A stretch of DNA of 64,000 bases, from NCBI GenBank assembly GCA_963969345.1, contig OZ017766.1, positions 620,001 through 684,000 of the forward strand. The letters run 5' to 3'. Shown here piece by piece: positions 12,606-23,745 of the stretch. The translations under genes and the position numbers were made by a program. Position 1 is the first letter of the stretch. Each line of letters starts with the position of its first letter. The notes under the pieces were generated by a model that was given only the letters and a program-made list of their open reading frames with translations, was not told the DNA's origin and made no database searches. The DNA is from Turbatrix aceti. Lineage: Eukaryota > Nematoda > Chromadorea > Rhabditida > Panagrolaimidae.

Positions 12606-13034
12606 TAGGGTTCGAACCCCCCCCCCCCCCGCCCCCGCGGGGATCCCCGCGGGGGTGAAGCCGGGGGTTGCCCCCCGACCCCCGCCCCCGACCATTTGTG
12701 ACCCCCGTCGGGGAGTAAAACCCCCGCCCCCGACAGATTCTGCCCCCGACAATGAGCAAAATTTAGCGTTAAACGCGGAAAAACGTTCAAAAACAACACA
12801 AATAGGCAAAAAACAGAGCAAAATACGAAAAACTTGTTCAAAATATGCCTCGGTTTTCGTTTTAAGATAAAATTGACAACTTTTTTTTTTCTTTTTCATA
12901 AGACTCGGGGGCAATTACCCCCGTCCCCGCCGACTTCTGCCCCCGTCGGGGGCAGAATTCCCCCGCCCCCGACACCTCTGCCCCCGACTACCCCCGCCCC
13001 CGACCCGATACGGGGGGGGGGGGTTCGAACCCTA
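12606..13034. mobile_element. hAT-type MITE, family A, second copy (opposite orientation)
   Basis: The 429-bp element has termini TAGGGTTCGAACCC and an exact duplication CTCCAAAG (12598-12605, 13035-13042). It has the same core and GC-rich arrays as the element at 6074, in reverse orientation, and lies only 96 bp from the family E copy. Confidence 0.93.
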
Positions 13035-13042
13035 CTCCAAAG

Positions 13043-14274
13043 TACCATTTTTTGATAGATGTACTGGATAAACTTGACACGTCTGAAGGCCGAAAAAAAT
13101 AGTCTTCCGCCACGCATGCATGACAGGCCATTGAATTGAGCAACATAAAAACAAAGTCAAAATGCGGTCTTGTTTGCATGTCGTTTTCGGTAGTTGTCAA
13201 AAAGACCAAATGGTACTCGCATCATTTTTATGGTATTTTTAAACCATCATATTAGCAATCAAAACTGGAAGTCAGAAGTAACCCCCCTCCCGATAACAAA
13301 AATATAATTATTTTCTTGTTTTTGACCTTCCATTAAAAAAATCAAAATTTTAAAATACTCCGTCGATTCCGGTTCTCAGTTCAGGCACAACACTGTGCAC
13401 GGGTAAAAAATTATATAAAAATTACAAAGAATCTGAAAGCGTTGTTCAGCTCGAACTTTGCTTATCGTTCCGACATCAACAAATTTTAGAACCGTCTTGT
13501 TTTCAATGAACCCGAAAAACATCCAATCCTCTGTAAAATATGGATATGAGTAAAATGAAACCCCAAAAGCTGGTCGTGCAGTACACATGCATATCTTGAT
13601 TCCAGTTCCATCTCTACCGAGACCATTAATAAGCCTGGGAACAGCGGAACGTCGCGTCACGGCCTTCCTTCAGCGACCAATCGTCAACAAATTTCTTATT
13701 TTTGTAAAGTTTCTTAGTTAGCAACAAAAAAACGGCAACAACAATTATGCAGGCAAATTGCTGGTACAAAATGGATAATGTTTGTTTCGGACAGATAGGC
13801 AATCCAGAATTGCTTATCATAGTGGTCAGTGAAGCCATACGCTAGGAAAAAAATTAATCGGGAGAGAAACAGTCATAAGCTTTTTATTAGGAACCGTAAT
13901 TTTAGAAATTCTTTAGCAGAAAATAGTTCAAGTTATCTCACAAGGGCATTTTTTGCGAATGTGTAGAAGTGTAATGCATTCGTCGACAGTTTTCGGGTAT
14001 TTATAAATATCACTTGATTTTTTTTGGTATTTTGCCATTCTGTCAAGCTAAGTCCAAGCTTTTGAATGCATTTTGCGCGGTATCGATTGCTCATAAACCA
14101 ACTTTGCTGCAAAAGTCCAAAGATGGTAAATATTGATTTTTCGTGTAGGCCTATTCCAATTCCTGTGCGGAAAATTGAAAATTTGGCCATTTCTTTATGT
14201 TCTCCCTACCCAATAATGGGATTTAAACCAATACCCGTAACTTTTCGTTTAGTGCCGTTCATGGAGAGGGCAAA
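13043..14274. other. Intergenic DNA without a supported gene
   Basis: Nothing recognisable. Two minus-strand open frames (around 13380-13660 and 13630-13840) have no splice context or family resemblance. Confidence 0.35.
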
Positions 14275-15784
14275 TGAAATTTCGACTATTTTGACTACCT
14301 CGCGGATGCAGCTATTTGTCATGATTTTGCACCAATTATGCTTTGTTTTGCTAAATCTGACCTCCTCATGCCAAAAAAAAACAAAAAAAGATTATGGACC
14401 AAAGTTACGGCCGAGGTAGCAGCCTTCTAAACTACAGATTATCTGACCGTCGAAAACCCGGGTAACACCGCGCGTGCGTATTGTTCCCTGTTACACTATA
14501 ACATTTCACTACGCGTCAATAGGTCTCGACGCGAAAATTTTTTGAGTTTTTATAAAGTGTTGTGTATTCGTCGGCATTTTTCACATGTTCATGCATTCTC
14601 ATTCGTTTTGGCACTTTTCAATGTTATTAGGCTAAGACTGAGCTAACTAACCGTCCCTGGGCTGAGTTGATAAGTTATCGGAGAAATATGCTAGAAGGCG
14701 CTAAAGTTGCCTATTTTGAAAACGCATTTCAGGTTTTTTCTCCATACCTGTAGTGTACAGATGAATTCTGGGGCTGATACCGAGTTGCCCATACCTATAG
14801 CTCGGAGGCCCACCCAACTTTACCCCAGTCGGCGATTATTAGTTTTCGAGTTATTCACGATTTTATATTCAGTGCTTTCAGATGCTCCCTTCGGTTTGGT
14901 CGAGGGAAGTCCAATATGCACGATTTCACTTTTCTGAGGTATATCGACCCCAAGGATGTCAAAAAACAAAAAATAAAACGGCTATCGTAACGCAGAAGCT
15001 CAATACAGGCTGTGATACGGTCCTTCAAAACTAGCTGAAAACAAGGAGAGGACGGGGAACATTAGTGCGCGCGTAGTGTTCCCCTCTCTTCGAGAGGTGC
15101 AAACCGCGTATATTTTGGTGGTTTTTTATTGAGCTTCTGCGTTACGATAGCCGTTTTATTTTTTGTTTTTTGACATCCTTGGGGTCGATATACCTCAGAA
15201 AAGTGAAATCGTGCATATTGGACTTCCCTCGACCAAACCGAAGGGAGCATCTGAAAGCACTGAATATAAAATCGTGAATAACTCGAAAACTAATAATCGC
15301 CGACTGGGGTAAAGTTGGGTGGGCCTCCGAGCTATAGGTATGGGCAACTCGGTATCAGCCCCAGAATTCATCTGTACACTACAGGTATGGAGAAAAAACC
15401 TGAAATGCGTTTTCAAAATAGGCAACTTTAGCGCCTTCTAGCATATTTCTCCGATAACTTATCAACTCAGCCCAGGGACGGTTAGTTAGCTCAGTCTTAG
15501 CCTAATAACATTGAAAAGTGCCAAAACGAATGAGAATGCATGAACATGTGAAAAATGCCGACGAATACACAACACTTTATAAAAACTCAAAAAATTTTCG
15601 CGTCGAGACCTATTGACGCGTAGTGACATTTTGCGAAGCCTCTCTCGCTTGTGGATAGTGATAGCTACTTTGTTTTTGTTTTTTTGGCATCAGGAGGTCA
15701 GATTTAGCAAAACAAAGCATAATTGGTGCAAAATCATGACAAATAGTTGCACCCGCGAGGTAGTCAAAATAGTCAAAATTTCGA
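14275..15784. repeat. Very large near-perfect palindrome FB3
   Basis: Arms of roughly 700 bp (14275 to about 15007 and about 15127 to 15784) are inverted copies around a loop of about 120 bp. Over the inner part identity is essentially complete: a 76-aa open frame at 14707-14937 on plus is repeated residue for residue at 15195-15425 on minus. The outer boundary is marked by GAAATTT...GACTATTTTGACTACC on the left and its inverse on the right. Outer segments (about 14420-14520 against 15620-15660) are less alike. No coding; an inverted-repeat mobile element or recent inverted duplication. Confidence 0.88.
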
Positions 15785-15939
15785 AAAATTAACTGTCTTT
15801 TGGTTATTTTTCACAAAATTTAGTCTCTACAGATAGAAAACTTAGTATTTTGAGTAAAAACCAATAATTTATGTTATTTATATAACGATTTGCTGTTTTT
15901 TTTTGGATAAAAATTTGGAAAAAATACAGAATGGATAAT

Positions 15940-16214
15940 TTCGGGCTGGCCCGGCCCGGGCTTTCGACGGACCGGGCCTAAAAATTAGGCATGTTTTCAT
16001 GTCAGATTTTAATCCGGAAGTAGTTTTTAGCAAAATTGATAAGCCAAAACTTGCAAAAAAAACCTCTAAAAATGGCGATTTTTTTTCAAAATGACGTCAT
16101 TTAGGGGGGGGGGGTCCGGGGTGCCCCACCTTGCAATGACGACCGATGACAAAGGTGGGAAGGGGGGTAAAAAATTACCGATTTTGCGATGACGTAATTT
16201 CTGGACAAGCCCTA
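15940..16214. mobile_element. Chimeric MITE fragment N, right end of family O
   Basis: From about 15995 to the end CTGGACAAGCCCTA at 16214 the sequence matches the right half of the element at 42403-42922 (core AGTAGTTTTTAGCAAAATTGAT, then CAAAATGACGTCATTTAGG, then a G-rich array). The left end differs: instead of the O terminus there is a GGCCCGGCCCGGGC patch at 15945-15985. No left terminal repeat or target duplication was found. Confidence 0.6.
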
Positions 16215-16575
16215 AGAGTGAAAAAAGAAACAACGATAAACCACTAAAAAATAAAGTGCAAAAAACTCCGTTCCACGTTTTGTTTCAGGTGGTCCAGGCA
16301 TGTCCTAAGCTATCCTAAGCACAACAGAAACATTTGCATTTCCTGGTCGAATAAGCTACTATTGAACTCAGTTTTTAATGGAGAATCAGAAAAAAATATA
16401 AAAATGAAGGGTCCCCTCTCAAAAAATGCTGAACTAAAATTTGGCTTTATGAATTTTGATCTTTTTCCACTGCATGATGTGGCAAATTGTGCCATTAAAC
16501 CACCAAATCTTTTGTTCTACGGGCTTGGGGACAAACATTGGATCCAATAATACTTTTTTTCCTTGAGAGTATGCC
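16215..16575. other. Intergenic DNA without a supported gene
   Basis: Overlapping open frames on both strands at 16310-16550 are mutual shadows. Nothing else is seen. Confidence 0.3.
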
Positions 16576-16583
16576 GTGGGAAT

Positions 16584-16908
16584 CAGTGTTCCGCTGACTC
16601 CGACTCAGTGTCGACTCTTTGACTCTGACTCTGACTCTGAGAGTCGAGAGTCAGAGTCGGAGTCGAGAGTCGATTTTTACAAAATGACCTTTTGACTCTT
16701 TGGAGTCGACTCTTTGATGAAAAATTTTTAGAGCCATTTTTGGTGCCAAACTTTTGATTTTGTAAAATAAAAAGTCGTTAACGATGAAAGCACGCAGTTT
16801 TAGGCGTTTATTGATGAATTTTCTGTGAACCTATTTTAACTCGGAGTCAAAGAGTCGACTCTGGGAGTCGGAGTCGAAAGAGTCGATTTTGGCCAGAGCG
16901 GAACACTG
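16584..16908. mobile_element. hAT-type MITE, family G (GAGTCGACTCTTTGACTC arrays)
   Basis: The 325-bp element starts CAGTGTTCCGCT and ends with the inverse, with the exact duplication GTGGGAAT (16576-16583, 16909-16916). Subterminal arrays of GACTCT/GAGTCG words sit at 16600-16715 and 16840-16890 around a unique AT-rich core. Confidence 0.93.
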
Positions 16909-16916
16909 GTGGGAAT

Positions 16917-19900
16917 AGAGTTATGATGTCAAAAAATCAAAAAAATTACCAATTTTGGCATCTCTGAAAAAATGCCATGCCAGGCATTGTGCTCAATCCC
17001 AATATTTTTTATGGAATCAGCATCATGGAAAACATACCTATGCAAAATTTCATACTGAAATGCCATTTTTGATTGGCGTAGTTTGTATGCAAAAAAACAG
17101 AAATATTTAGTTCTCTTTAGTTTACACAATTACCGAGAGTACATCATGCAAGGCCGCCAAGGTCTGAACCGTCAAAGCCAAAAGACGCGGATTTCGGCGC
17201 CCATGTGTACGAAAAAATTCAAGCATTATGAAATATAAAAAAAGCCGTTCCATAGCTGGCTGGCTGTGTGTGTGTGTGTGAAAACCGTTGGATAATCTTT
17301 TCTATAGTTATCATAAAAAATATGAAAAATAATCATGCCGCAAGCCACATGCCATCCTAAGAACTTACATGAAACAAAATGAGCAAAGCAAAAAACGGGA
17401 TTTAAATCAAATCGGACAAAGTGGCTTCCGAATGATGACATTTTTCTGTACCATTTGGCAAAGATGTATGTGAAATTTGATAAGTCAGGAGAATGGGAGA
17501 AATCTCACAATTTGTAAAACTGGATTTTTAATTGACAAATTCAAGCACATTTTTCAAATTAAAAAATATAAAATATCAATTTTTTTATTTTTAAAACTTT
17601 TGCAGATCGGTCGCCAGTGTTGCAGTCTGAAAACCTTGACACTCAAAAACATTTTTTGAATTCTGAAACATTGTAATAATTAGTAGTGGATTCCTGATTC
17701 TTTACCTAAAAAACCCTAACTAAACCCCTTTTGGTCATCAGTAGCCAATTTGTTTTCCGAACATCACACTGATTGCCTTCAGCAAGCATTCTTGTAGCAA
17801 AAAAATTGAAACATTCCATGAAACACGACGCAACTTATCAACACCACTAACACACACGCACACACACATGCGGTGATAAATTGTATAACAAGTCAACCTC
17901 GTCGTCTTCGTCGGCATCGCTGGCGTAGTACAAGCAAGACAAAGCTTATCCCTACCCCCAAGCGACGCAGCGCAGGCGTAAATACAAACCCCGTCCAGGC
18001 CAATTATCTATCGTGATAATCACGCACAAGTCTGCAGCGTGTTCTCGATCAATGAATGACTCAAATGGGATAATGAATTTCCAGAAAAAAACATGCGAAA
18101 TAATAAATTGAAGGCAAATAAACAATTCAATAATTTGTCGTCATATCGAGTTGAGGAGCGGCGCGATGGCATTTTTTAAAGGATAGGGAGAGATAAAGAA
18201 AAACAACAACATAAGGGCACCACATAAAATAAACTTTATTTAACACAACCTTGAATCTAAAAACCACGTTTGCAAAAAAATATGAAAGTGCCAGAAATGA
18301 GTACATTGCCGAATGTCGAGTGAAGTGCCTCTTGCTCATTAGATTAATGAATGGCTCTTGCGGGCCACAAGACAATTTAAAATAGAAGACAAAAAAAGAA
18401 ACAAAAATCCAGCTTGGTAAAAAAAACCAAAAAAAAAACTTGTGACGTCAAAACATGGTTCAAAAAGCGGAGATGAAACACAAAAAATAAAAACAAAGAA
18501 CAAAAAAACAAAAACAAGGTCGTTTCACGCCGCGTCACGCTGAAAGGTTTTGAGGAATGATGTAAATGATGTCAAGCAAATGATAAAACAAATTTTGCTT
18601 TTAACATAAAAAAGTAAAAAATACGAAATTGGTGTCCAAGAAAAGAACGCAGCGACACAGCATAAAAAAATCTACTAGGATTTCTTGCATTCAACGTGAT
18701 CTGGTTCAAAAACATGCCCACAAAATAGCACAAGCTCCAGTTTTACTATTCCAGACATCTTTGTTCGGCTCAGACTGCCACGTAAAGCTAACATAAATAT
18801 CCATAATGCCATTTATCTGCATGGAGATGCACATGTTTATCCATATGTCGACCAGAACCAAAGCATTTCAAATTTAAAAAAAATTTGAAACAGAATTAAG
18901 CGAGCTTTGAAAAGTAAAATTTCGGTGGCTGTAGTGGCAAAATAGTTATATTTAAAAAAAATTTAATGTTTTAAAATAAACATAAAAAAACCGCCGTTGG
19001 TAATGTTTTCCAGAAGTATTAAATGAGTTCAAAAAAATTCTTTTAGATAAAAAAGTGTAGTAGATAAGGAAGAAAACCATTATTAGTTTCACTCTCTCCA
19101 AAGACTACTTAGCAACCAGGAACTAGCTTTTCTCTTTATTTGCAAAAAACTTAACCAACTTTTTAAAAGTTTTTTTGTCTAAAGGAATGAATACCAAATT
19201 GAAAGATCAAATGAATTCTTTTTGATAGATTGCGTTGTTGTGCTGACAACAATGCTGCGTGCAAGACGGATAAAAAAGCCTGATTGGATAGACAAGACAA
19301 TCAATCTCAACCTCGCTTTCAGCTCGACCTCGGACAAATGCCATACGATTGTTTTCTTGGACGAGGGAAAGTAAAAAATAAATATCACATCGGCGTCCTC
19401 AATTAATTTTTTCTGGATTTAAAAAAGACCTCAAAAAATCGAGTCAGAAAAATAAAACAAATTTTTCATTCGACATGTGCTTTGCGACATGTATAATATA
19501 TGTATGGTTCAAAAAAACGATACATACTTGTATTTTTCACTCAGCGCCTTGCCTCATTGGGAGCAAAAACAAAGAACATAACATAAATATAGTACATTTC
19601 AAAGTCAAGTATTTTTAAAGCTTTGTTTCATGTCATGAGAAAAGTAGTTTGCCAAAGCGAGTCGTTATCAAAGCGTCTGCCAAGGGCATTAAAGGTACTT
19701 ACTTACTTACAAGCGTACCCTATGCTATGCAATTGTAAAAAAAGAAAAAAAACAAGTTTTTTCTCGAGCAACAACTGGAAGACAAAATTGAGCACAACAT
19801 TAAACTAAGACTTTCAAAATTTGAAATGATTATTTTTGTTTTTTGACAGGTTTTCATATTTATTGTTTTGCACGGTAATAATAAAAGAAACAGATCTAAC

Positions 19901-19946
19901 AAAGAAATTGTAAATTATAAATTTTGCTTTTCAACTAAAAAATATT
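16917..19946. other. Long AT-rich stretch without a supported gene
   Basis: Contains TG and CA microsatellites (about 17263-17280 and 17850-17870) and an ACTTACTTACTTAC tract near 19697. Near 17880-18050 a balanced-composition patch has no usable splice pair. Around 19470-19510 lies a sequence matching the flanks of the MITE at 11109 without an insertion. Confidence 0.35.
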
Positions 19947-19985
19947 AAGTAAGAGACAGTCTGTGACAGGATTTCAGATTAAGGT
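19947..19985 (+). repeat. Terminal fragment of the TTAAG repeat family
   Basis: GTAAGAGACAGTCTGTGACA followed by GGATTTCAGATTAAGG matches the terminal sequence seen at 2389, 9551 and 23029. It is truncated by the family A element that begins at 19993. Confidence 0.6.
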
Positions 19986-20308
19986 GGAAGGTTAGGGTTC
20001 GAAGCCCCCCCCCGCCCCCGCGGGGATCCCCGCGGGGGTGAACCCGGGGGTTCCCCCCAACCTCCGCCCCCGACCATTTGTGACCTCCGTCGGGGAGTAA
20101 ATCAATTCCCCGCCCCCGACAGCTCTGCCCCCGACAATAAGCAAAATTTATCGTTAAACGCGGAAAAACGTTCAAAAACAACACAAATAGGCAAAAAAAA
20201 AGAGCAAAATACGAAAAATTTGTTCAAAATATGCCTCGGTTTTCGTTTTAAGATAAAATTGACACCTTTTTTCTTTTTTTTCAGGGGACTCGGGGGCAAT
20301 TACCCCCG

Positions 20309-21746
20309 CACGGCAGGCGCCTCCACCTTATTTTGTTTCACTGCTGCGCGCGCGCGTATTTTCAGAGAGAGTCATGTTCAAAAAAATGCCCTGTAGCCCG
20401 TAATAGAGTTTTTTGCCTACGGTCACTTGGGTAGGTTTGGGCATATCCCAAAGAATGTTTTAAGCTATCAACGAACTTTATCGGATAATTTTGCGCTGTG
20501 CTGCAGGTGTTAAAATAATGCAAAACTTTTATGTGCCGTAACTGACCGAAATGTTTGGGAATTTTTGAAAACGATCTAAAATGTTGTTCATCAGGTTAAG
20601 AACAATCAGTGTGCAAAGCACAGATCCTTAGTTTTCGGTCTAGCTCTGGAGCTAACCAAAAATAGATTACGCGCTTGAAAATGCGCACGCGCTTCAGGAC
20701 ACAGTTGAAAAAGTTGTTATTTTCAGTGTTGTCGGGTTCGGAAATTTTTCGGGTAACCCGACCCGAACCCGAACCCGAACCCGAAATTTTCGGGTAACCC
20801 GACCCGAACCCGAACCCGAACCCGAAATTTTCGGGTTTTCGGCGGGTTAGCTGAAGAACCCGACCCGAAACATGAATTTTTTTTTCATAAAATCGGTAAA
20901 TTTATTTAATTGTACTTAAATTTTTGCATTGTGGAGGCTAATATAACAAATATTGCGTCTTCAGAAGCAAATTTTTGACATGTTTAACGGTTTTTTTCAA
21001 CTTTTTTTCTCATTTTGACTTTTATTGTCGGGTTCTCAAACCCGAAATTTGGAAAACCCGACCCGAACCCGAAACCGAACCCGAAATTTTCGGGTAACCC
21101 GACCCGAAACCCGGGATTTTCGGGTCGGGTTCGGGTCGGGTCGGGTTTCAGGTCGGGTAACCCGACAACACTGGTTATTTTGTTAACTACAAAGATTTAT
21201 TATCCAGCTTAAAAAGTAAAAAATTGCAGAAACAATAAACAACAAACAAAGAAATTAGGGGGATTAAAAGAAGATACCCTTGTGGATTCTGAGATAAGGC
21301 AAAATTCATTCGCTGCAGGAACACCGAATGAAACTCTTTTCTTCCTTTCTTCAAAATTTCCCTTGATTTATCACTGCGCGTGCGCATTTTCACCTGTTTT
21401 AGGTTAGCTCCAGAGCTAGACCGAAAACTAAGGATCTGTGCTTTGCACACTGATTGTTCTTAACCTGATAAACAACATTTTAGATCGTTTTCAAAAATTC
21501 CCAAACATTTCGGTTAGTTACGGCACATAAAAGTTTTGCATTATTTTAACACCTGCAACACAGCGCAAAATTATCCGATAAAGTTCGTTGATAGCTTAAA
21601 ACATTCTTTGGGACATGCCCAAGCCTACCCAAGTGACCGTAGGCAAAAAACTCTATTACGGACTTCAGGGCATTTTTTTGAACGTGACTCTTTTGTACGC
21701 GCGCGCGTTTCTTTTTTGCCCAGTGAAACAAAGGCGCCTGCCGTGG
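20309..21746. repeat. Foldback element FB4 inserted in a MITE
   Basis: Inverted arms at about 20309-20695 and 21372-21745 begin and end with CACGGCAGGCGCC and its inverse. Arms include a GCGCGCGCG tract and a segment (GCCTACCCAAGTGACCGTAGGC) related to the FB2 arms. The spacer holds a complete family H MITE (20724-21173). Short open frames in the arms are shadows. Confidence 0.82.
20724..21173. mobile_element. hAT-type MITE, family H (AACCCGACCCGAACCCG arrays)
   Basis: The 450-bp element starts CAGTGTTGTCGGGTT and ends with the inverse, with the exact duplication GTTATTTT (20716-20723, 21174-21181). Both ends carry dense CCCGAA/TTCGGG arrays (20735-20875 and 21025-21170) around an AT-rich core. 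It lies inside the FB4 spacer, so it inserted later than FB4 or with it. Confidence 0.93.
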
Positions 21747-21807
21747 CCCCCGTCTCCGCCGACTTCTTCCCCCGTCGGGGGCAGAAGAACTCCCCCACCC
21801 CCGACAC

Positions 21808-22209
21808 ATGTCTTGAAAAACCATCCGATGAAGCCTTTTGCTCATATTTTGTCAAAACTACATAAAACATAAGAATTTTGAGTCATCAGACGCTTTTTAT
21901 TCAATTGAACGGATTTTTTGCCATTGCACAACGATGTAAACGATATTGGCTGTTTCTTGTAATTTACTCCGTGGCTTGTGAGGATCTCCCCCTTCGCCAC
22001 AATTTTTCTGTTGCTCGCAGTATTCTTTCCCGTCTCTCTGTAGCGCTGGGGGATCTCCCCCGTTGCCGCAATTTTTTTCCGTTGCTCGTTGCTTTGCGGC
22101 GCACGGGGATCGCCCCCGCTGCCGCAACCCTATGGAAGGTGCGACCCCGTGAAAAAAAGCCTCAAATGTTTTTAACCAAAGTTGTAGAGGGATTGTAAAA
22201 AAAAGTATA
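21808..22209. other. Intergenic DNA without a supported gene
   Basis: Four direct GC-rich patches of the form GGGGATC(T/G)CCCCC.T(T/G)CCGC with a Pu-rich partner occur between 21970 and 22125, a short imperfect direct repeat. No gene is visible. Confidence 0.35.
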
Positions 22210-22980
22210 AAAAATTTTTCAGATGCCGGATTCTGGAGATTTGGCTGCTGAATCGTTTTTTTTGTGCTGATTTTTCAACCGGCTTCTTTATTGAAGCAAA
22301 AATCAGAATAAAATCATACAACTGTATTTTGGCACGAGGAATCGATTGCCGTATTCAGATTTCTCAAAAAACATCTGACTCAAGGTGTTGCATCGCGCTC
22401 CCGAGCGCGGGCGGAGCGGAATGATTCGAAAGCGGGCGCTCAACGTAGCTTCCGCTCATCCAAAAAGTTGAGCGGCCGCTCACGAGAGCGGACGCTCAAA
22501 AAAAAAGTTGGGCGGCCGCTCTCGAGAGCGGCCGCTTCCGCTCCCGAGAGCGGTGCTCTGGAAATCATCCGCTTTCATAAGCGTTGCTCTGGAAATCATT
22601 CATTTGAGGATAATTTTCATTACCTCAAATGAATGATTTTGCGGAATACTTATGCAAAAAATCTTGATTCCTCAACAGAAAATTTCATGGATTGCTTATT
22701 TTCACTGAAAAAAATATAAGCGTCCGCTTATTCCTTGAAATCTGACTTGGGCGGCCGCTCTCGAGAGCGGTCGCTCCCGCTCCCGAGAGCGGGTGAGCGG
22801 CCGCTACATCCTGAGCGTGAGCGGGCGCTCACGAGAGCGGCCGCTATTCAAATTCATTGAGCGGCCCGCTCAAGTCCGTGAGCGAGCCGCCCGCGCGAGC
22901 ATGAGCGAGCGCGATGCAACACCTTGATCTGACTCTCCCGCAATTATCGATTTTCTGTTTTCTTCGTCACTTTTTTGGCC
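22210..22980. repeat. FB1-family copy interrupted by a MITE
   Basis: 22215-22380 (ATGCCGGATTCTGGAGATTTGGC..., GTATTTTGGCACGAGGAATCG, CAAAAAACATCTGACT) and 22927-22950 (CTCCCGCAATTATCGATTTT) match the uninterrupted FB1 sequence near 2520-2700. The host copy was cut between ACATCTGACT and CTCCCG by the family J element. The left end of this copy is not visible. Confidence 0.7.
22381..22926. mobile_element. hAT-type MITE, family J (GCGGCCGCTCTCGAGAGCGG arrays)
   Basis: The 546-bp element starts CAAGGTGTTGCATCGCGCTC and ends with the inverse, with the exact duplication ATCTGACT (22373-22380, 22927-22934). CAAGG fits YARNG. GC-rich, self-complementary arrays occupy 22395-22560 and 22750-22915 around an AT-rich core that itself carries a small inverted repeat (22590-22645). 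Confidence 0.93.
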
Positions 22981-23028
22981 AAAACATGTGTATGTTGTTC
23001 GATAGGGAGGGCAAGACCTACCCTATCT

Positions 23029-23320
23029 TAAGACGCACTCTGCGACAGGATTTAGGACGAAGGACACAGCATTTTTACAACTTCAAATGTTTTGAGTCAG
23101 AATTGTAGGCATACATGGGGAGAGTCTAAATCCAAAATATTAGATTTTTTGAAAGCCGGACTCTGGAGATTTGGCTTATGAAAGTTTCTGACTTTTACAA
23201 CTCGGTCAGTTGATATCATAAAGCTCTGAAAGTTAGCGTAGGGGGGTTTATTGAGACGAGAAAACGATTGATGTACTCAGATTTGGCAAAAAACAACTGC
23301 ATATAGGTGCACCAGGGTCG
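23029..23320 (+). repeat. TTAAG-terminus repeat copy
   Basis: Begins TTAAGACGCACTCTGCGACA and continues with the family's internal landmarks (CTGGAGATTTGGC near 23165, GGGGTTTATTGAGACGAG... GTACTCAGATTTGGC near 23245-23290). No right end is apparent. Confidence 0.65.
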
Positions 23321-23740
23321 CACTGTTTTTCAGTACGCCGTCATATCCGTACGGAGACCGCTGAATCGGTTCCCTTTATATAATATTTGTGGGAAAACTA
23401 CGGGAGGTTTGGAGGTGTCCCGCAGTCCCCTTGCCACTTAGGTTTCCCTGTCTGAGTCGCCGCGAGCTGGAGATGCTCTTTATTGACGCCTCAAACTTGG
23501 GTAATTAAACCTGCCAAACGGCTGGTACGTGCAAACGAGAACACGCGTACAATACATATCTATATGGGACAGATAATGAAAGCGGGGAGATCTGGGGAAG
23601 GAAAAGGGAAGGAATGACAATGAGAAGGCCGACCGGGGCGAAGTAAGCATGATTTCCTACGCATTAGCATGACTCACGTGGAGATCATTCGCGCGTTCGC
23701 GACAATATTGTAGCCGAGTCTTTCCCACAACGAAAATGCG
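23321..23740. other. Intergenic DNA without a supported gene
   Basis: Balanced composition but no splice-bounded open frame, and no RNA gene recognised. Confidence 0.3.
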
Positions 23741-23745
23741 ATTGG

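Larger units (their letters stand above)
19993..21807. mobile_element. Family A MITE, third copy, split by FB4
   Basis: The left portion 19993-20308 starts TAGGGTTCGAAG and contains the family A arrays and core. The sequence is then interrupted by FB4 and resumes at about 21747 (CCCCCGTCTCCGCCGAC...) to about 21807, where it stops short of the right terminal repeat. Aligning the intact copy at 12606 across the junction shows that CCCCCG is present on both sides of FB4, consistent with a 6-bp target duplication made by the FB4 insertion. Confidence 0.8.

Noticed and set aside
6074..13034. GGGTTCGAACCC at the family A element ends, resembling a tRNA T-arm / B box
   Set aside because: It occurs once at each end as an inverted terminal repeat with exact 8-bp duplications outside. 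No A box, acceptor stem or cloverleaf can be formed with the neighbouring GC arrays.
14707..15425. Identical 76-aa frames on opposite strands
   Set aside because: These are mirror images in the FB3 palindrome, not duplicated genes.
20735..21170. CCCGAA/TTCGGG tandem words as telomere-like or CRISPR-like repeats
   Set aside because: The repeats lie inside a bounded 450-bp element with terminal repeats and a target duplication, invert between the two ends and have no spacers of constant length.
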